From Bog-756 sp963718405 (GTDB lineage: Bacteria; Actinomycetota; Acidimicrobiia; Acidimicrobiales; RAAP-2): a stretch of DNA of 64,000 bases. Of the stretch, positions 20,926 through 29,141 are shown piece by piece. How positions within the stretch are numbered: the first letter of the stretch is position 1; each line of letters begins with the position of its first letter. The notes under the pieces are model-generated. The model had not been told where the DNA came from and did not search any database. It saw only the letters and a list, made by a program, of their open reading frames with translations. The stretch lies in the NCBI GenBank assembly GCA_963718405.1, contig CAVQYZ010000002.1, forward strand, positions 186,001-250,000, written 5' to 3'. A program made the position numbers and the translations under genes.

Positions 20926-21957
20926 ATGATCATCGGTTCCGTAGGTACTTCAGTGGCACTGGCGGTAGTGGCGGTGGCGATTTTCGCTCTCATCGTCACG
21001 TTCCTCAAGTCGTGCCTCAAAGTCGTGCAGCAGGGCTGCGTGGGAGTGGTCAAGCGGTTCGGCGAGTTCAAGAAGATCCAACAGCCCGGGCTCCACGTGC
21101 TCTTGCCCCTGGCGGACCGGATGGAGAAGGTGGACGTGCGGGAGTTCCCCCGCACCGGTGACCAGCAGGCTGTGATCACCAAGGACAACGTGTCGCTCTG
21201 GGTCAGTGCCACCATCTTCTGTCAGGTCACCGACGTGAAGTTGGCCCTCTTCGAGGTCAACGACTTCGGGCTGGCCATCGACCAGATGGCCCGCACCGCC
21301 CTGCGGGCGGTGTTCGGTGAGCTCACGCTGGACGAGTCGCTCTCCGAGCGCGAGACCATCAACTCCAAGATGCAGGACCACATGGCCGAAGCCACCCTCA
21401 AGTGGGGGGTGCGGCTCAACCGCATCGAGATCCTCGACATCACTCCTCCGACCAACGTGCTCCAGGCCATGTCGGAGCAGAAGGAGGCCGAGCAGCACAA
21501 GCGGGCAGCCATCTTGAAGTCCGAGGGGGAGCAGCAGGCCGCCATCAACAGCGCTCAGGGTCGCAAGCAGGCCAACGTGTTGGAGGCTGAGGGACAGAAG
21601 GCCGCGGCCATCCTGGCGGCCGAGGCCCAGAAGCAGGCGCTGGAGCTGCGGGCCGACGGTGAGAAGCGGGCCACCCAGTTGCGGGGGGAAGGGGAGTCGG
21701 CGGCCCTCAATGCCATCGACACTTCGGTCATCCACCCGAACACGCTGGCCATCATGCAGCTGCGGGCCCTGCAGGCCCTGGCCACCTCGCCCAATTCAAA
21801 GATCGTGGTGCCCTACGAGGCCGCCGGCCTGGTCGGTGCGGCCCAGGTGCTGGTGGACGCCATGAAGGACGCCGGTGGTCTGGACGGCGCCGGCGTGGCC
21901 GGCAACGGCAACGGCAACGGCAATGGCAACGGTCGTACCCCCCAGCCCGCTCCCTGA
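20926..21957 (+). CDS. SPFH/band 7 domain membrane scaffold protein (slipin/flotillin-like)
   Basis: One N-terminal membrane segment (about 4-28), an SPFH domain (about 33-200; GVVKRFGEFKKIQQPGLHVLLP), a long coiled coil rich in E, A, Q and K (about 188-270) and an unusual low-complexity tail GNGNGNGNGNG before the end. The family organises membrane microdomains and works with NfeD partners. The start ATG 20926 is favoured over an upstream GTG because AGGAGG lies 8 bases before it and overlaps that GTG. Confidence 0.85.
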   Translation: MIIGSVGTSVALAVVAVAIFALIVTFLKSCLKVVQQGCVGVVKRFGEFKKIQQPGLHVLLPLADRMEKVDVREFPRTGDQQAVITKDNVSLWVSATIFCQVTDVKLALFEVNDFGLAIDQMARTALRAVFGELTLDESLSERETINSKMQDHMAEATLKWGVRLNRIEILDITPPTNVLQAMSEQKEAEQHKRAAILKSEGEQQAAINSAQGRKQANVLEAEGQKAAAILAAEAQKQALELRADGEKRATQLRGEGESAALNAIDTSVIHPNTLAIMQLRALQALATSPNSKIVVPYEAAGLVGAAQVLVDAMKDAGGLDGAGVAGNGNGNGNGNGRTPQPAP

Positions 21958-21979
21958 GCCCACCTCACCTTCATCGTCC

Positions 21980-22891
21980 GTGCGGTTCCCGACGGAGATA
22001 ACCCTCATCGGCCCCCTACGGTCGCCGGTCCAGATGCTGGCCGACCAGCAGGTGCAGGGTCACGCCGGCATCCACGAGGGCGACACGGCAGCGGCGCTGG
22101 GACTGGGTGGCGCTCCCATCGAGGGCCCTACCCACTTCAGTCAATTCGATCCACTGGCCGTGACGGTATGGGGCACGGAGTGGTTCTCGCACGGCTGCAT
22201 CAGCAGCCACTTCCAGAACATGGTGGTCGAGGGGGAGCAGGTCGAGGCCTCGCTGACCACCGACGGCCTCCGTGCGGCACGGATCGAGGCCCATCGTCCC
22301 GACGGTTCGCCGGTCCTGGTGGGAACGGCCTCCATCGGGCCCGACCACCCGGATTCCGAGCTGGACGTCCGCCGGGCCGCCCAAGGGGATCCCGGAGAGC
22401 TGTTCGTGATCGATCAGCTGGAGGTGGGGATGGTGCGTGACGACGGGGTGGTGTCGCTGGACTTCTTCGGTGACAACGGAGCGGGCTATCCGTTCTCGCT
22501 GGTCGACAAGTTGGCCCATATCACCGAACCGCACCCGTGGTACACGCCGGAGGGTGGCCCCGCATCGCCGTGGGGACGGGCCGTGGTCCCGGTGGAGATG
22601 GTCAGTGTCCTGGCCCACAAGTCGGGTGGGGCCTGGCCGGTGCGGTCGCCGTCGGTGGGGCTCTTCTTGGACCTGGAGATCCGACTGCTGGCCGGCCCGG
22701 TCCTGGTGGGACAGGAGTACCGGGTTCGTCGTGAGCTGGTCGGCCTCAGCCAGAGCCGCCGGACCGAGTCCTACTGGACCAGGACCACCCTCAGCGATGC
22801 CGACACCGCCCAAGCGGTGGCCGAGGTCCTGCTTCACGCCGGGGTGTTCAAGGAGTCCTACCCCGGGTATCCGTCTGACCGGCTCAGCTGA
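21980..22891 (+). CDS. Conserved protein, possible double hot-dog (thioesterase/MaoC-like) fold
   Basis: A soluble protein of about 303 residues without a clear family name. The N-terminal half has DQQVQGHAGIHEGDTAA and GAPIEGPTHFSQFDPLA, reminiscent of the catalytic segment of MaoC-like hydratases and hot-dog thioesterases. A second half (VSVLAHKSGGAWPVRSPSVG, then RRELVGLSQSRRTES) could be a second hot-dog unit. GTG 21980 starts just after the SPFH gene; the frame extends further upstream inside that gene, so the start is uncertain. Function is inference only. Confidence 0.5.
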   Translation: MRFPTEITLIGPLRSPVQMLADQQVQGHAGIHEGDTAAALGLGGAPIEGPTHFSQFDPLAVTVWGTEWFSHGCISSHFQNMVVEGEQVEASLTTDGLRAARIEAHRPDGSPVLVGTASIGPDHPDSELDVRRAAQGDPGELFVIDQLEVGMVRDDGVVSLDFFGDNGAGYPFSLVDKLAHITEPHPWYTPEGGPASPWGRAVVPVEMVSVLAHKSGGAWPVRSPSVGLFLDLEIRLLAGPVLVGQEYRVRRELVGLSQSRRTESYWTRTTLSDADTAQAVAEVLLHAGVFKESYPGYPSDRLS

Positions 22892-22945
22892 GCAGCGACC
22901 CCAGCGAGCCCAGCAGCCGACGGATCATGCCGGCTCGTCGACCTA

Positions 22946-24544
22946 CTACTTCATCTCCACCTGGTCGAGGTAGTCCTCGTCCCAGTGGGTGAAGATCTCG
23001 TCGGGCAGCTTGAGGGCGTGGGTGGGCTCCAACGCCTCTACGAAAGCCCGGTCGTGACTCACCACCACGATGGTGCCCGGCCAGCGGCTCAGCATGGTGC
23101 CGACCGCTTCGATCGAGGAGGGGTCCAGGTTGTTGGTGGGCTCGTCGAGGAGGAGCACGTTGGCCCTCCCGGCGGCCAACATGGCCAGGCCCAGCTTGGC
23201 CCGTTCGCCGCCCGACAAGGTGGCGGGCATCTGGTGGGCGGCCTTGCCGGCGATGCCGAACGAGCCCAGCAGGGCCCGTCGCTCGGTCTCCTCCACCAGG
23301 ATGGTGTCGTCGATGTTCTGGAGCACGGAGACTTCCAGGTTGACCTGTTCATGCTCCTGGGCGAAGTACCCGATGGTGACGTTGGCTCCCAACTCCACCT
23401 CCCCGGAAGTGGGCTCCTGCACGCCGGCCAGGCACCGGAGCAGGCTGGACTTCCCGGCCCCGTTCCGACCGATGACCACCATCCGGTCGCCGCGCCGGCA
23501 GTGGAAGTCCACCTTGTTCAGCACGGTGGACGAGCCGTAGCGGACGGTGAGGTCCACCGCCCGGAGCGGGACCTCACCTGACCGCTTGGGCGTAGGCAGG
23601 CGGAACGAGCTCTTCCGCTCACGCTTGTGGACCTCGGTCTTGGACGATTCGAGGCGCTCGACCCGCTTGTCCAGCGATTTGGCGATCCGGGCCCGGCGGT
23701 TGGTGCTTCCCCGCATGGAGTCGGCCAGGGTCGACAGGCGCTTGATCTCCCGGCCCTCGAGCTGTGCCGATCGCTCGCGCTGGCTCTGGTCCGCCTCCAA
23801 CTGCACCATGTAGGACGAGTAGGTCCCCTTGAACTCGTGCAGGCGACCGTCGGAGAGGTGGAGCACCTTGTTGATCGACCGGTCGAGCAGCTTGAGGTCG
23901 TGGGACACCACCAGGATGGCCCCCGGAAACCGCTCCAACTCCTCCATCAGCCAACGCTTGGCCGGCAGGTCGAGGTGGTTGGTGGGCTCGTCGAGAATCA
24001 TGGTGTCGGGTCCCTGGAAGAGGATCCGGATCAGGTCGACCCGCCGCCGCTGGCCGCCCGAGAGGCTCTCGATGTCCTCCAACAGCAGCTCCTGGCGCAG
24101 ACCGAGACCATCGGCCAGGCGGGCCATGGTGGACTCGGCCTCGTAGCCGCCGTTCTCCCGGAACTGCTCCTCGAGGTCCGAGAAGAGCTCGATGTTCTCG
24201 GTAGAGGGGTCCTTGGCCATCTGGGTCCGGGCCTTGCCGAGGGCGTCGTCCAGGACGTCGAGCCCCCGGCTCGACAGGACGTGGGAGAAGCCGTTGGGCT
24301 CCAGCCCCAGCCCGTGGGGTACCGGCACCTGGGGGAGATAGCTGTAGGTGCCTTGGATCCGGGAGTTGCCCGTGGAGCGCACGTTGCGCCCGGGCTCATC
24401 GATGATCACCGAGATGAACGTGGACTTACCGGTGCCGTTGCGGCCCACCAGGCCGACCTTCTCGCCGGCACCGACTACGAACGAGGCGTCGCTCAGAAGG
24501 GTGCGGTCGCCGATTTCGATAGTGAGGGAGGAGCCGACGATCAT
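22946..24544 (-). CDS. ABC-F family ATP-binding protein
   Basis: Two ABC ATPase domains in one soluble chain of 532 residues and no membrane part: Walker A GLVGRNGTGKST and signature LSGGQRRRVDL in the first, VVIGRNGAGKSS and LSGGERAKLGLAM in the second. A charged linker (about 230-310) joins them. ABC-F proteins act on the ribosome (EttA-like translation factors or antibiotic protection); which subtype cannot be decided here. ATG 24544 (MIVGSSLTIEIGDRTLL) is preferred over a TTG eight codons earlier. Confidence 0.9.
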   Translation of the reverse strand: MIVGSSLTIEIGDRTLLSDASFVVGAGEKVGLVGRNGTGKSTFISVIIDEPGRNVRSTGNSRIQGTYSYLPQVPVPHGLGLEPNGFSHVLSSRGLDVLDDALGKARTQMAKDPSTENIELFSDLEEQFRENGGYEAESTMARLADGLGLRQELLLEDIESLSGGQRRRVDLIRILFQGPDTMILDEPTNHLDLPAKRWLMEELERFPGAILVVSHDLKLLDRSINKVLHLSDGRLHEFKGTYSSYMVQLEADQSQRERSAQLEGREIKRLSTLADSMRGSTNRRARIAKSLDKRVERLESSKTEVHKRERKSSFRLPTPKRSGEVPLRAVDLTVRYGSSTVLNKVDFHCRRGDRMVVIGRNGAGKSSLLRCLAGVQEPTSGEVELGANVTIGYFAQEHEQVNLEVSVLQNIDDTILVEETERRALLGSFGIAGKAAHQMPATLSGGERAKLGLAMLAAGRANVLLLDEPTNNLDPSSIEAVGTMLSRWPGTIVVVSHDRAFVEALEPTHALKLPDEIFTHWDEDYLDQVEMK

Positions 24545-24659
24545 CAGTTGGGGCGGCGACCGGGGCAACGCCGGGGCGTTTGCCCGGAGCGACGACGGGG
24601 ACGCCCGACGTGATCAACCATCCCCATTGTCCCACAGCTCGGAACCGGAATGGTCATCA

Positions 24660-25790
24660 TCATCCGCCGGAGACCAGCGTGTCGCCTCCGGTCGGAGGGG
24701 TCGGGTCGTCGACGCTGTCGAGCCATCCGGCCGGGAGCCGGACCGGCCTCGGGCCGTTGGTATGGCCGCGGGCCATCCGCATGGCCTCGGGAGGGAAGGC
24801 CAAGGTGGGGTCCAGCCCGGCCAGGAGGTCTTCGACCTCGGCCAGCGTGACGGCCTGGCCCAGTGACCGCCGGACCGACGATCCCACCGGAAACCCGGTC
24901 AGGTACCAGCCGGAGTGCTTGCGGAACTGGCGGATCCCGATGTCCTCGCCGAACCACTGGGCCAGGAGGTGGGCGTGGGCCGACATCATGGCCACGATCT
25001 CGCCCAGGCCGGGCGGCGGTCCGACCGGTCGCCCGGCGAAGGCGTTCGCCAGGTCGCGGAAGAGCCACGGCCGTCCGAGGCAGCCCCTTCCCACCACTAC
25101 GCCGTCGCAGCCGGTGGCGGCCACCATGGCCAGGGCGTCCGACGCCTCCCACAGGTCCCCGTTGCCGAGGACGGGAATGGAGGTGACGGCGGCCTTGAGC
25201 TCGCCGATGGCGCGCCAGTCGGCCGTGCCCGAGTACAGCTGCTCGGCGGTCCGGGCGTGCAAGGTCACCGCGGCCACCCCTTCGTCCTCGGCGATGCGGC
25301 CGGACTCGGTGAAGGTGATGTGGTCGTCGTCGACCCCGATGCGCATCTTGACGGTCACCGGCACCGATCCGGCCGACCCCACCGCGGCCGAGACGATGGC
25401 CCGGAACAGCTCCCGGTGCACGGGCAGGGCGGCGCCTCCACCCTGGCGGGTCACTTTGCCCGCCGGACAGCCGAAGTTGAGGTCGATGTGGTCGACACCG
25501 ATCTCGGTCACCAGGCGGCGTACCGCGGCCCCCATCACCGCGGGGTCGACCCCGCACAGTTGGACGCTGCGGACCGACTCGTCCGGGTCGAAGGCCGCCA
25601 TGGCCAGGGTCTTGGCGTTCCCCTCGACCAGGGCCCGGGCCGTGATCATCTCACTCACGTACAGACCGGCGCCGTAGCTGCGGCACAGGTTCCGGAACGG
25701 GACGTTGGTCACCCCGGCCATGGGGGCCAGTACCACCGGGGGGTCCACGGCGATAGGGCCCAGCTTGAGGGCCGGCGTCGGAGTGCTCAT
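24660..25790 (-). CDS. dus: tRNA-dihydrouridine synthase
   Basis: FMN enzyme reducing uridines in tRNA D-loops. Hallmarks: VLAPMAGVTNVPFR (about 20-33), the catalytic-cysteine block NFGCPAGKV, KMRIGVDD, and the FMN-phosphate segment NGDLWEASDAL..GCDGVVVGRGCLGRPWLF. Length 376 is normal. ATG 25790 overlaps the Maf stop by 4 bases (ATGA), so maf and dus form an operon. Confidence 0.93.
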   Translation of the reverse strand: MSTPTPALKLGPIAVDPPVVLAPMAGVTNVPFRNLCRSYGAGLYVSEMITARALVEGNAKTLAMAAFDPDESVRSVQLCGVDPAVMGAAVRRLVTEIGVDHIDLNFGCPAGKVTRQGGGAALPVHRELFRAIVSAAVGSAGSVPVTVKMRIGVDDDHITFTESGRIAEDEGVAAVTLHARTAEQLYSGTADWRAIGELKAAVTSIPVLGNGDLWEASDALAMVAATGCDGVVVGRGCLGRPWLFRDLANAFAGRPVGPPPGLGEIVAMMSAHAHLLAQWFGEDIGIRQFRKHSGWYLTGFPVGSSVRRSLGQAVTLAEVEDLLAGLDPTLAFPPEAMRMARGHTNGPRPVRLPAGWLDSVDDPTPPTGGDTLVSGG

Positions 25791-26392
25791 GGTTCGGCCG
25801 TGGCCCACAGGTCGGTGATGGCGATGCCCAACTGGGCCAGCAGGGACCGGAACAGGGGCAGGGATAATCCGATGACGTTGCCGGGGTCTCCGTCCACCCC
25901 GTCGATGAAGGGCGCCGAACGGCCATCGAGGGTGAAGGCCCCGGCCACCTCCATGGCTTCGCCAGTGGCCAGGTACGCCTCGAGCTCGTCTTCGGTGGTC
26001 AGCCCGAACCGCACGGTGGTGCCCGCCACCCCGGTGGCCCGCCGCCCGCTGGCCCCGTCGATGACGCAGTGCCCCGTGAACAAGGTGGCGTCCCGACCCC
26101 GAAGGGACTGCAGCCACCCCCGGGCCTCCGCCGCCGAGGACGGCTTACCCAGGTGCCGCCCTTCGAATTCGAGGAGCGAGTCGCATCCCACCACCACGGC
26201 GTCCCCCGAGCGTCCGGCCACCGCCTCGGCCTTGCTCTCTGCCAGCACGGTGACCAGGGAGGCCGTGTCCTCGGCGCCGAAGGCGTCCTCGTCCACCCCG
26301 CTGACCACCACCTCAGGATCGAAGCCGGCATCCCGCAGCAGCCGGAGCCGGGCCGGCGAGCCCGAGGCGAGGATCAGGGTGGGGCGGGACAT
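25787..26392 (-). CDS. maf: Maf-family nucleotide pyrophosphatase
   Basis: Hydrolyses non-canonical or canonical nucleoside triphosphates and is linked to septum control in some bacteria. The start MSRPTLILASGSPARLRLL carries the substrate loop SxSPxR-like motif. AESKAEAVAG holds the conserved lysine, and VVVGCDSLLEFEGRHLGKP the acidic site. FTGHCVID and PFIDGVDGDPGNVIGLSL complete the family pattern. Length 201 is normal. ATG 26392 is chosen over upstream in-frame codons because the conserved protein starts there. Confidence 0.92.
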   Translation of the reverse strand: MSRPTLILASGSPARLRLLRDAGFDPEVVVSGVDEDAFGAEDTASLVTVLAESKAEAVAGRSGDAVVVGCDSLLEFEGRHLGKPSSAAEARGWLQSLRGRDATLFTGHCVIDGASGRRATGVAGTTVRFGLTTEDELEAYLATGEAMEVAGAFTLDGRSAPFIDGVDGDPGNVIGLSLPLFRSLLAQLGIAITDLWATAEP

Positions 26393-26538
26393 GGTCGAAA
26401 GCGTAGGGGGTGAGCCCGGGGGGACCGGACCGCGGCCAGCCAACGAGCGGCCCAGGACCGGGCCCGGACCGCCGGCGGCGACCTGGTTGCCGTGCGTGGA
26501 GGCGTGTGTGGCGCCACCGGATGCGCGATCCTGTTGGC

Positions 26539-26820
26539 ATGACCGACACCGGCATCACCCTGGCCCCTACCCAGGTCGACCCGGAGCTGGACGGCGATCA
26601 CGAGCGCATGTCCCACATCGTGCTGGAGGGGTTCAAACCGGAGAAGGGCGACTACGTGGCGGCCGGGCCCACGGTGGTCGAGGGCATGGTGAACGGGACC
26701 GCGGTCAAGGCTCTGTGCGGCAAGATCTGGGTGCCGGGTCGCAATCCCAAGCGCTACCCGCTCTGCCCCACCTGCAAGGAGATCGCCGAGGCCCGGGGGT
26801 GGAAGGTCCCGGCTGGCTGA
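26539..26820 (+). CDS. DUF3039 family protein
   Basis: A small (93-residue) actinobacterial protein of unknown function. Conserved blocks are MSHIVLEGFKPEKGDYV, NGTAVKALCGKIWVP and the C-terminal YPLCPTCKE. The single upstream cysteine plus CPTC suggests a small metal site. The start ATG 26539 is divergent from maf, which lies 146 bases away with no gene between. Confidence 0.88.
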   Translation: MTDTGITLAPTQVDPELDGDHERMSHIVLEGFKPEKGDYVAAGPTVVEGMVNGTAVKALCGKIWVPGRNPKRYPLCPTCKEIAEARGWKVPAG

Positions 26821-26909
26821 CGGCACCAGCAGCCGGCCCATCGGGCAGCCATCGGCCCACCTGGGCCCCCGGCGGGCGTGGCGGCGGGCAACTTCTCTAG
26901 GGTGGGTAG

Positions 26910-27992
26910 GTGGTCGTGCCCGAGGTCGCCTGGTTCAGTGCCCTGTGCGACGACGACTACGAGTTCCTGGGGGAACCCGATCCCGCCCTGGCCGGTAGCT
27001 GGGATCACTGTCGGGCCATCGCCGTGGCCGCCGACTCCTACGGGTTCGACAGCATCCTGCTGCCGTCGGGTTATGCGCTCGGCATCGACAGTGTGGCCTT
27101 TGCCGCCGCCGTGGCCACCCAGACCCGGCAGATCCACCTGCTCCTGGCGGTCCGCATGGGCGAGATGGTCCTGCCCCAGCTGGCCCGGCAGCTGGCCACC
27201 ATCGACCAGATCTCCGGCGGCCGGCTGACCCTCAACGTGATCTCCAGCGATGTCCCCGGAGAGACGCTGGCCGGCCCGCCGCGGTACCGCCGCACCCTCG
27301 AGTCCATGGCCGCCCTGCGGGCCCTCATGACCGGCCAGCACCTGGAGATGGCCGGCGAGTTCGTCAGCCTGGACATCGACCCACCCCGGGTGGCGACATC
27401 AGGCTCCTGCCCGCCGTTCTACTTCGGTGGCCTCTCCGAGGAGGCCAAGGAGTGCGCCGCCGCCGGTGCGGACGTGTACCTGATGTGGCCGGACACCCCA
27501 ACGGCTGTGGCCACCGTGATCGGGGACATGCGGTCCCGGGCCGAGCGGTGGGGGAGGAACCTGCGCTTCGGCTGGCGTTCACACGTCATCGTGCGGGAGA
27601 CCGAGGCCGAGGCCCGCAGCGCCGCCCGGCGTCTGCTCTCCAAGCTCGACCCCGAGGTGGGCCGGGAGATCCGATCCCGCTCGCTCGATTCGGCGTCGGT
27701 CGGGGTGGCCCGCCAGGCCGAGTTGCGGTCCGAGGCCGATGACGAGGGCTACGTGGGACGGCACCTGTGGACCGGGGTGGGACGGGCCCGGAGCGGCGCC
27801 GGGGCGGCCATCGTGGGCGATCCCGATCAGGTCCGGGCGACCCTGGGTGAGCTCACCGAGGCCGGGGTGGAGTCGTTCATCCTGTCCGGCTATCCCCACC
27901 TGGCCGAGTGCGACCTGTTCGCCCGGCACGTGTTGGACCGCATGGACCACGCTCCGCTGCAGGTGGCCATCCAACCGGTGGCCGGTCTGTAG
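26910..27992 (+). CDS. LLM-class flavin-dependent oxidoreductase (alkanesulfonate monooxygenase-like)
   Basis: TIM-barrel enzyme using FMNH2 and oxygen. SYGFDSILLPSGY, IHLLLAVRMGEMVLPQLARQ and the family's SGGRLTLNVISS are visible, with LWTGVGRARSGAGAAIVGDP near the end, as in SsuD-type alkanesulfonate monooxygenases. Length 360 fits. GTG 26910 starts MVVPEVAWFS. No sulfonate transporter is next to it, so the substrate is unknown. Confidence 0.85.
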   Translation: MVVPEVAWFSALCDDDYEFLGEPDPALAGSWDHCRAIAVAADSYGFDSILLPSGYALGIDSVAFAAAVATQTRQIHLLLAVRMGEMVLPQLARQLATIDQISGGRLTLNVISSDVPGETLAGPPRYRRTLESMAALRALMTGQHLEMAGEFVSLDIDPPRVATSGSCPPFYFGGLSEEAKECAAAGADVYLMWPDTPTAVATVIGDMRSRAERWGRNLRFGWRSHVIVRETEAEARSAARRLLSKLDPEVGREIRSRSLDSASVGVARQAELRSEADDEGYVGRHLWTGVGRARSGAGAAIVGDPDQVRATLGELTEAGVESFILSGYPHLAECDLFARHVLDRMDHAPLQVAIQPVAGL

Positions 27993-28005
27993 TCGTAGCC
28001 GTTCT

Positions 28006-28065
28006 GTAGCCGTGGTGGCCGGCCCGTAGCGGTGCTGGCCGGCCCGTAGCGGTGGTGGCCGGCCC
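28006..28065. repeat. Three tandem 20-bp repeats after the LLM gene
   Basis: The unit GTAGCGGTGCTGGCCGGCCC occurs three times (28006-28025, 28026-28045, 28046-28065), differing at two positions. It lies just past the stop of the LLM gene and before the end of a convergent gene. A shorter partial copy (GTAGCC) precedes it. Confidence 0.7.
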
Positions 28066-28095
28066 CCACCCCTCGTGGCTGAGACCGGTCGATCT

Positions 28096-28410
28096 CTAGT
28101 GGGCGTGCTCGCGGACCGCCGCCTCGAAGGCGTCAGGGTCGTCGGGGGTCACGAAGGGAATGATCCGCGCTCCGACATCGATGTAGAACCCCACTGACTT
28201 CTTGGGCCGGCCGGCGTCGAGGTTGGCCCAGTGCCGGAAGTCGCCCGAGCCCCAGATCCGCCCCTTACCTTCCAGAGCGGTCATATCGAAGCGCTCGAGT
28301 GAGCGGACCGAGGAGTAAGGGATCCGCTTGCTGCCCCACGGGAAGTAGTAGCCGCGGATGATGATCTCGCGGTCGGTGCACTCGATCTTCGGGTCCTGGT
28401 ACGTGGCCAT
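28096..28410 (-). CDS. Small bacterial PH-domain-like protein
   Basis: 104 residues, no membrane segment. The pattern of short beta strands with TDREIIIRGYYFPWGSKRIPYSSVRSLERF, a glycine-rich middle and a final helix PDAFEAAVREHA looks like a bacterial pleckstrin-homology fold. No specific function is recognised. ATG 28410 is the only good start. Confidence 0.55.
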   Translation of the reverse strand: MATYQDPKIECTDREIIIRGYYFPWGSKRIPYSSVRSLERFDMTALEGKGRIWGSGDFRHWANLDAGRPKKSVGFYIDVGARIIPFVTPDDPDAFEAAVREHAH

Positions 28411-28541
28411 GGGGAACAGTCGATCACAGGGGCGGAACGGTGACCAGGATCTGGTCTGGTGCGACCGGGTCTGGTCGCTTCGACCGGGTCACTGTGGGGT
28501 CTCCGTTGCGCCGGAACCCCGCACGGGTCACAATTCGCCAC

Positions 28542-28904
28542 ATGGAGCCCCTCGCCATCCACCATGTGGCCATCAATGTGGCCGACGTCGACGTAGGGGT
28601 GGCCTTCTACACCGACACCCTCGGCGGCACCCTGCGCCGGGACCGGCCCGACTTCGGCGTGCCGGGGGCCTGGATCGACCTCGGCGGCCAGCAGGTGCAC
28701 CTGGTCGAGGCGCCCGTCCCGCGCAACCTGGGCCAGCACTTCGCCATCCGGGTCGCCGACCTCGATGCCGTGGTGGAGGAGTTGCGGTCCAAAGGGATCG
28801 ACATCGCCGACCCCGTGGGCACCGGGTCCAACCGCCAGACCTTCATCAACGACCCGGCCGGCAACCCGGTGGAGCTCCACGAAGTGGGCCCCACGGCGAG
28901 CTGA
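28542..28904 (+). CDS. VOC (glyoxalase/bleomycin-resistance) family protein
   Basis: Single-domain metal-binding beta-alpha-beta-beta-beta protein of 120 residues: IHHVAINVADVDVGVAFYTDTLGG at the start, QQVHLVE in the middle and FINDPAGNPVELHE at the end. The metal ligands seen are His7 or His8, His53 and the terminal Glu. Resembles methylmalonyl-CoA epimerase or a dioxygenase-like VOC protein; the substrate is unknown. The start is ATG 28542. Confidence 0.85.
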   Translation: MEPLAIHHVAINVADVDVGVAFYTDTLGGTLRRDRPDFGVPGAWIDLGGQQVHLVEAPVPRNLGQHFAIRVADLDAVVEELRSKGIDIADPVGTGSNRQTFINDPAGNPVELHEVGPTAS

Positions 28905-28914
28905 GCCTCGGGCT

Positions 28915-29130
28915 TCAGTCGACGAGCACCGGTCCGCAGTCCCGACACTTCGCCCGGTAGCCACCGGGGCTGACGGCCACCGTCAGGCGTCGCCCACAGG
29001 TGGGGCAGAACCGCGGAGGGTCGAGGTGGCGACGACACCCGCCGCACGCCGAGGATGCCGACCCGCAGCCGGTGCAATAGCCGCCCACCACCGGATCCTT
29101 GACCACCAGCTCCGGCTCCGATGCCACCAC
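28915..29130 (-). CDS. bsaP: Biotin synthase auxiliary protein BsaP
   Basis: A 71-residue, cysteine-rich protein directly downstream of bioB on the same strand. Zinc-ribbon-like pairs: YCTGCGSASSACGGC, RFCPTCGRRL and AKCRDCG. Known: actinobacterial bioB genes are often followed by bsaP, whose product is needed for biotin synthase activity in mycobacteria. GTG 29130 is the likely start; it lies 12 bases after the bioB stop, giving translational coupling. Confidence 0.75.
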   Translation of the reverse strand: MVASEPELVVKDPVVGGYCTGCGSASSACGGCRRHLDPPRFCPTCGRRLTVAVSPGGYRAKCRDCGPVLVD

Positions 29131-29141
29131 CGGTTTCCGGC

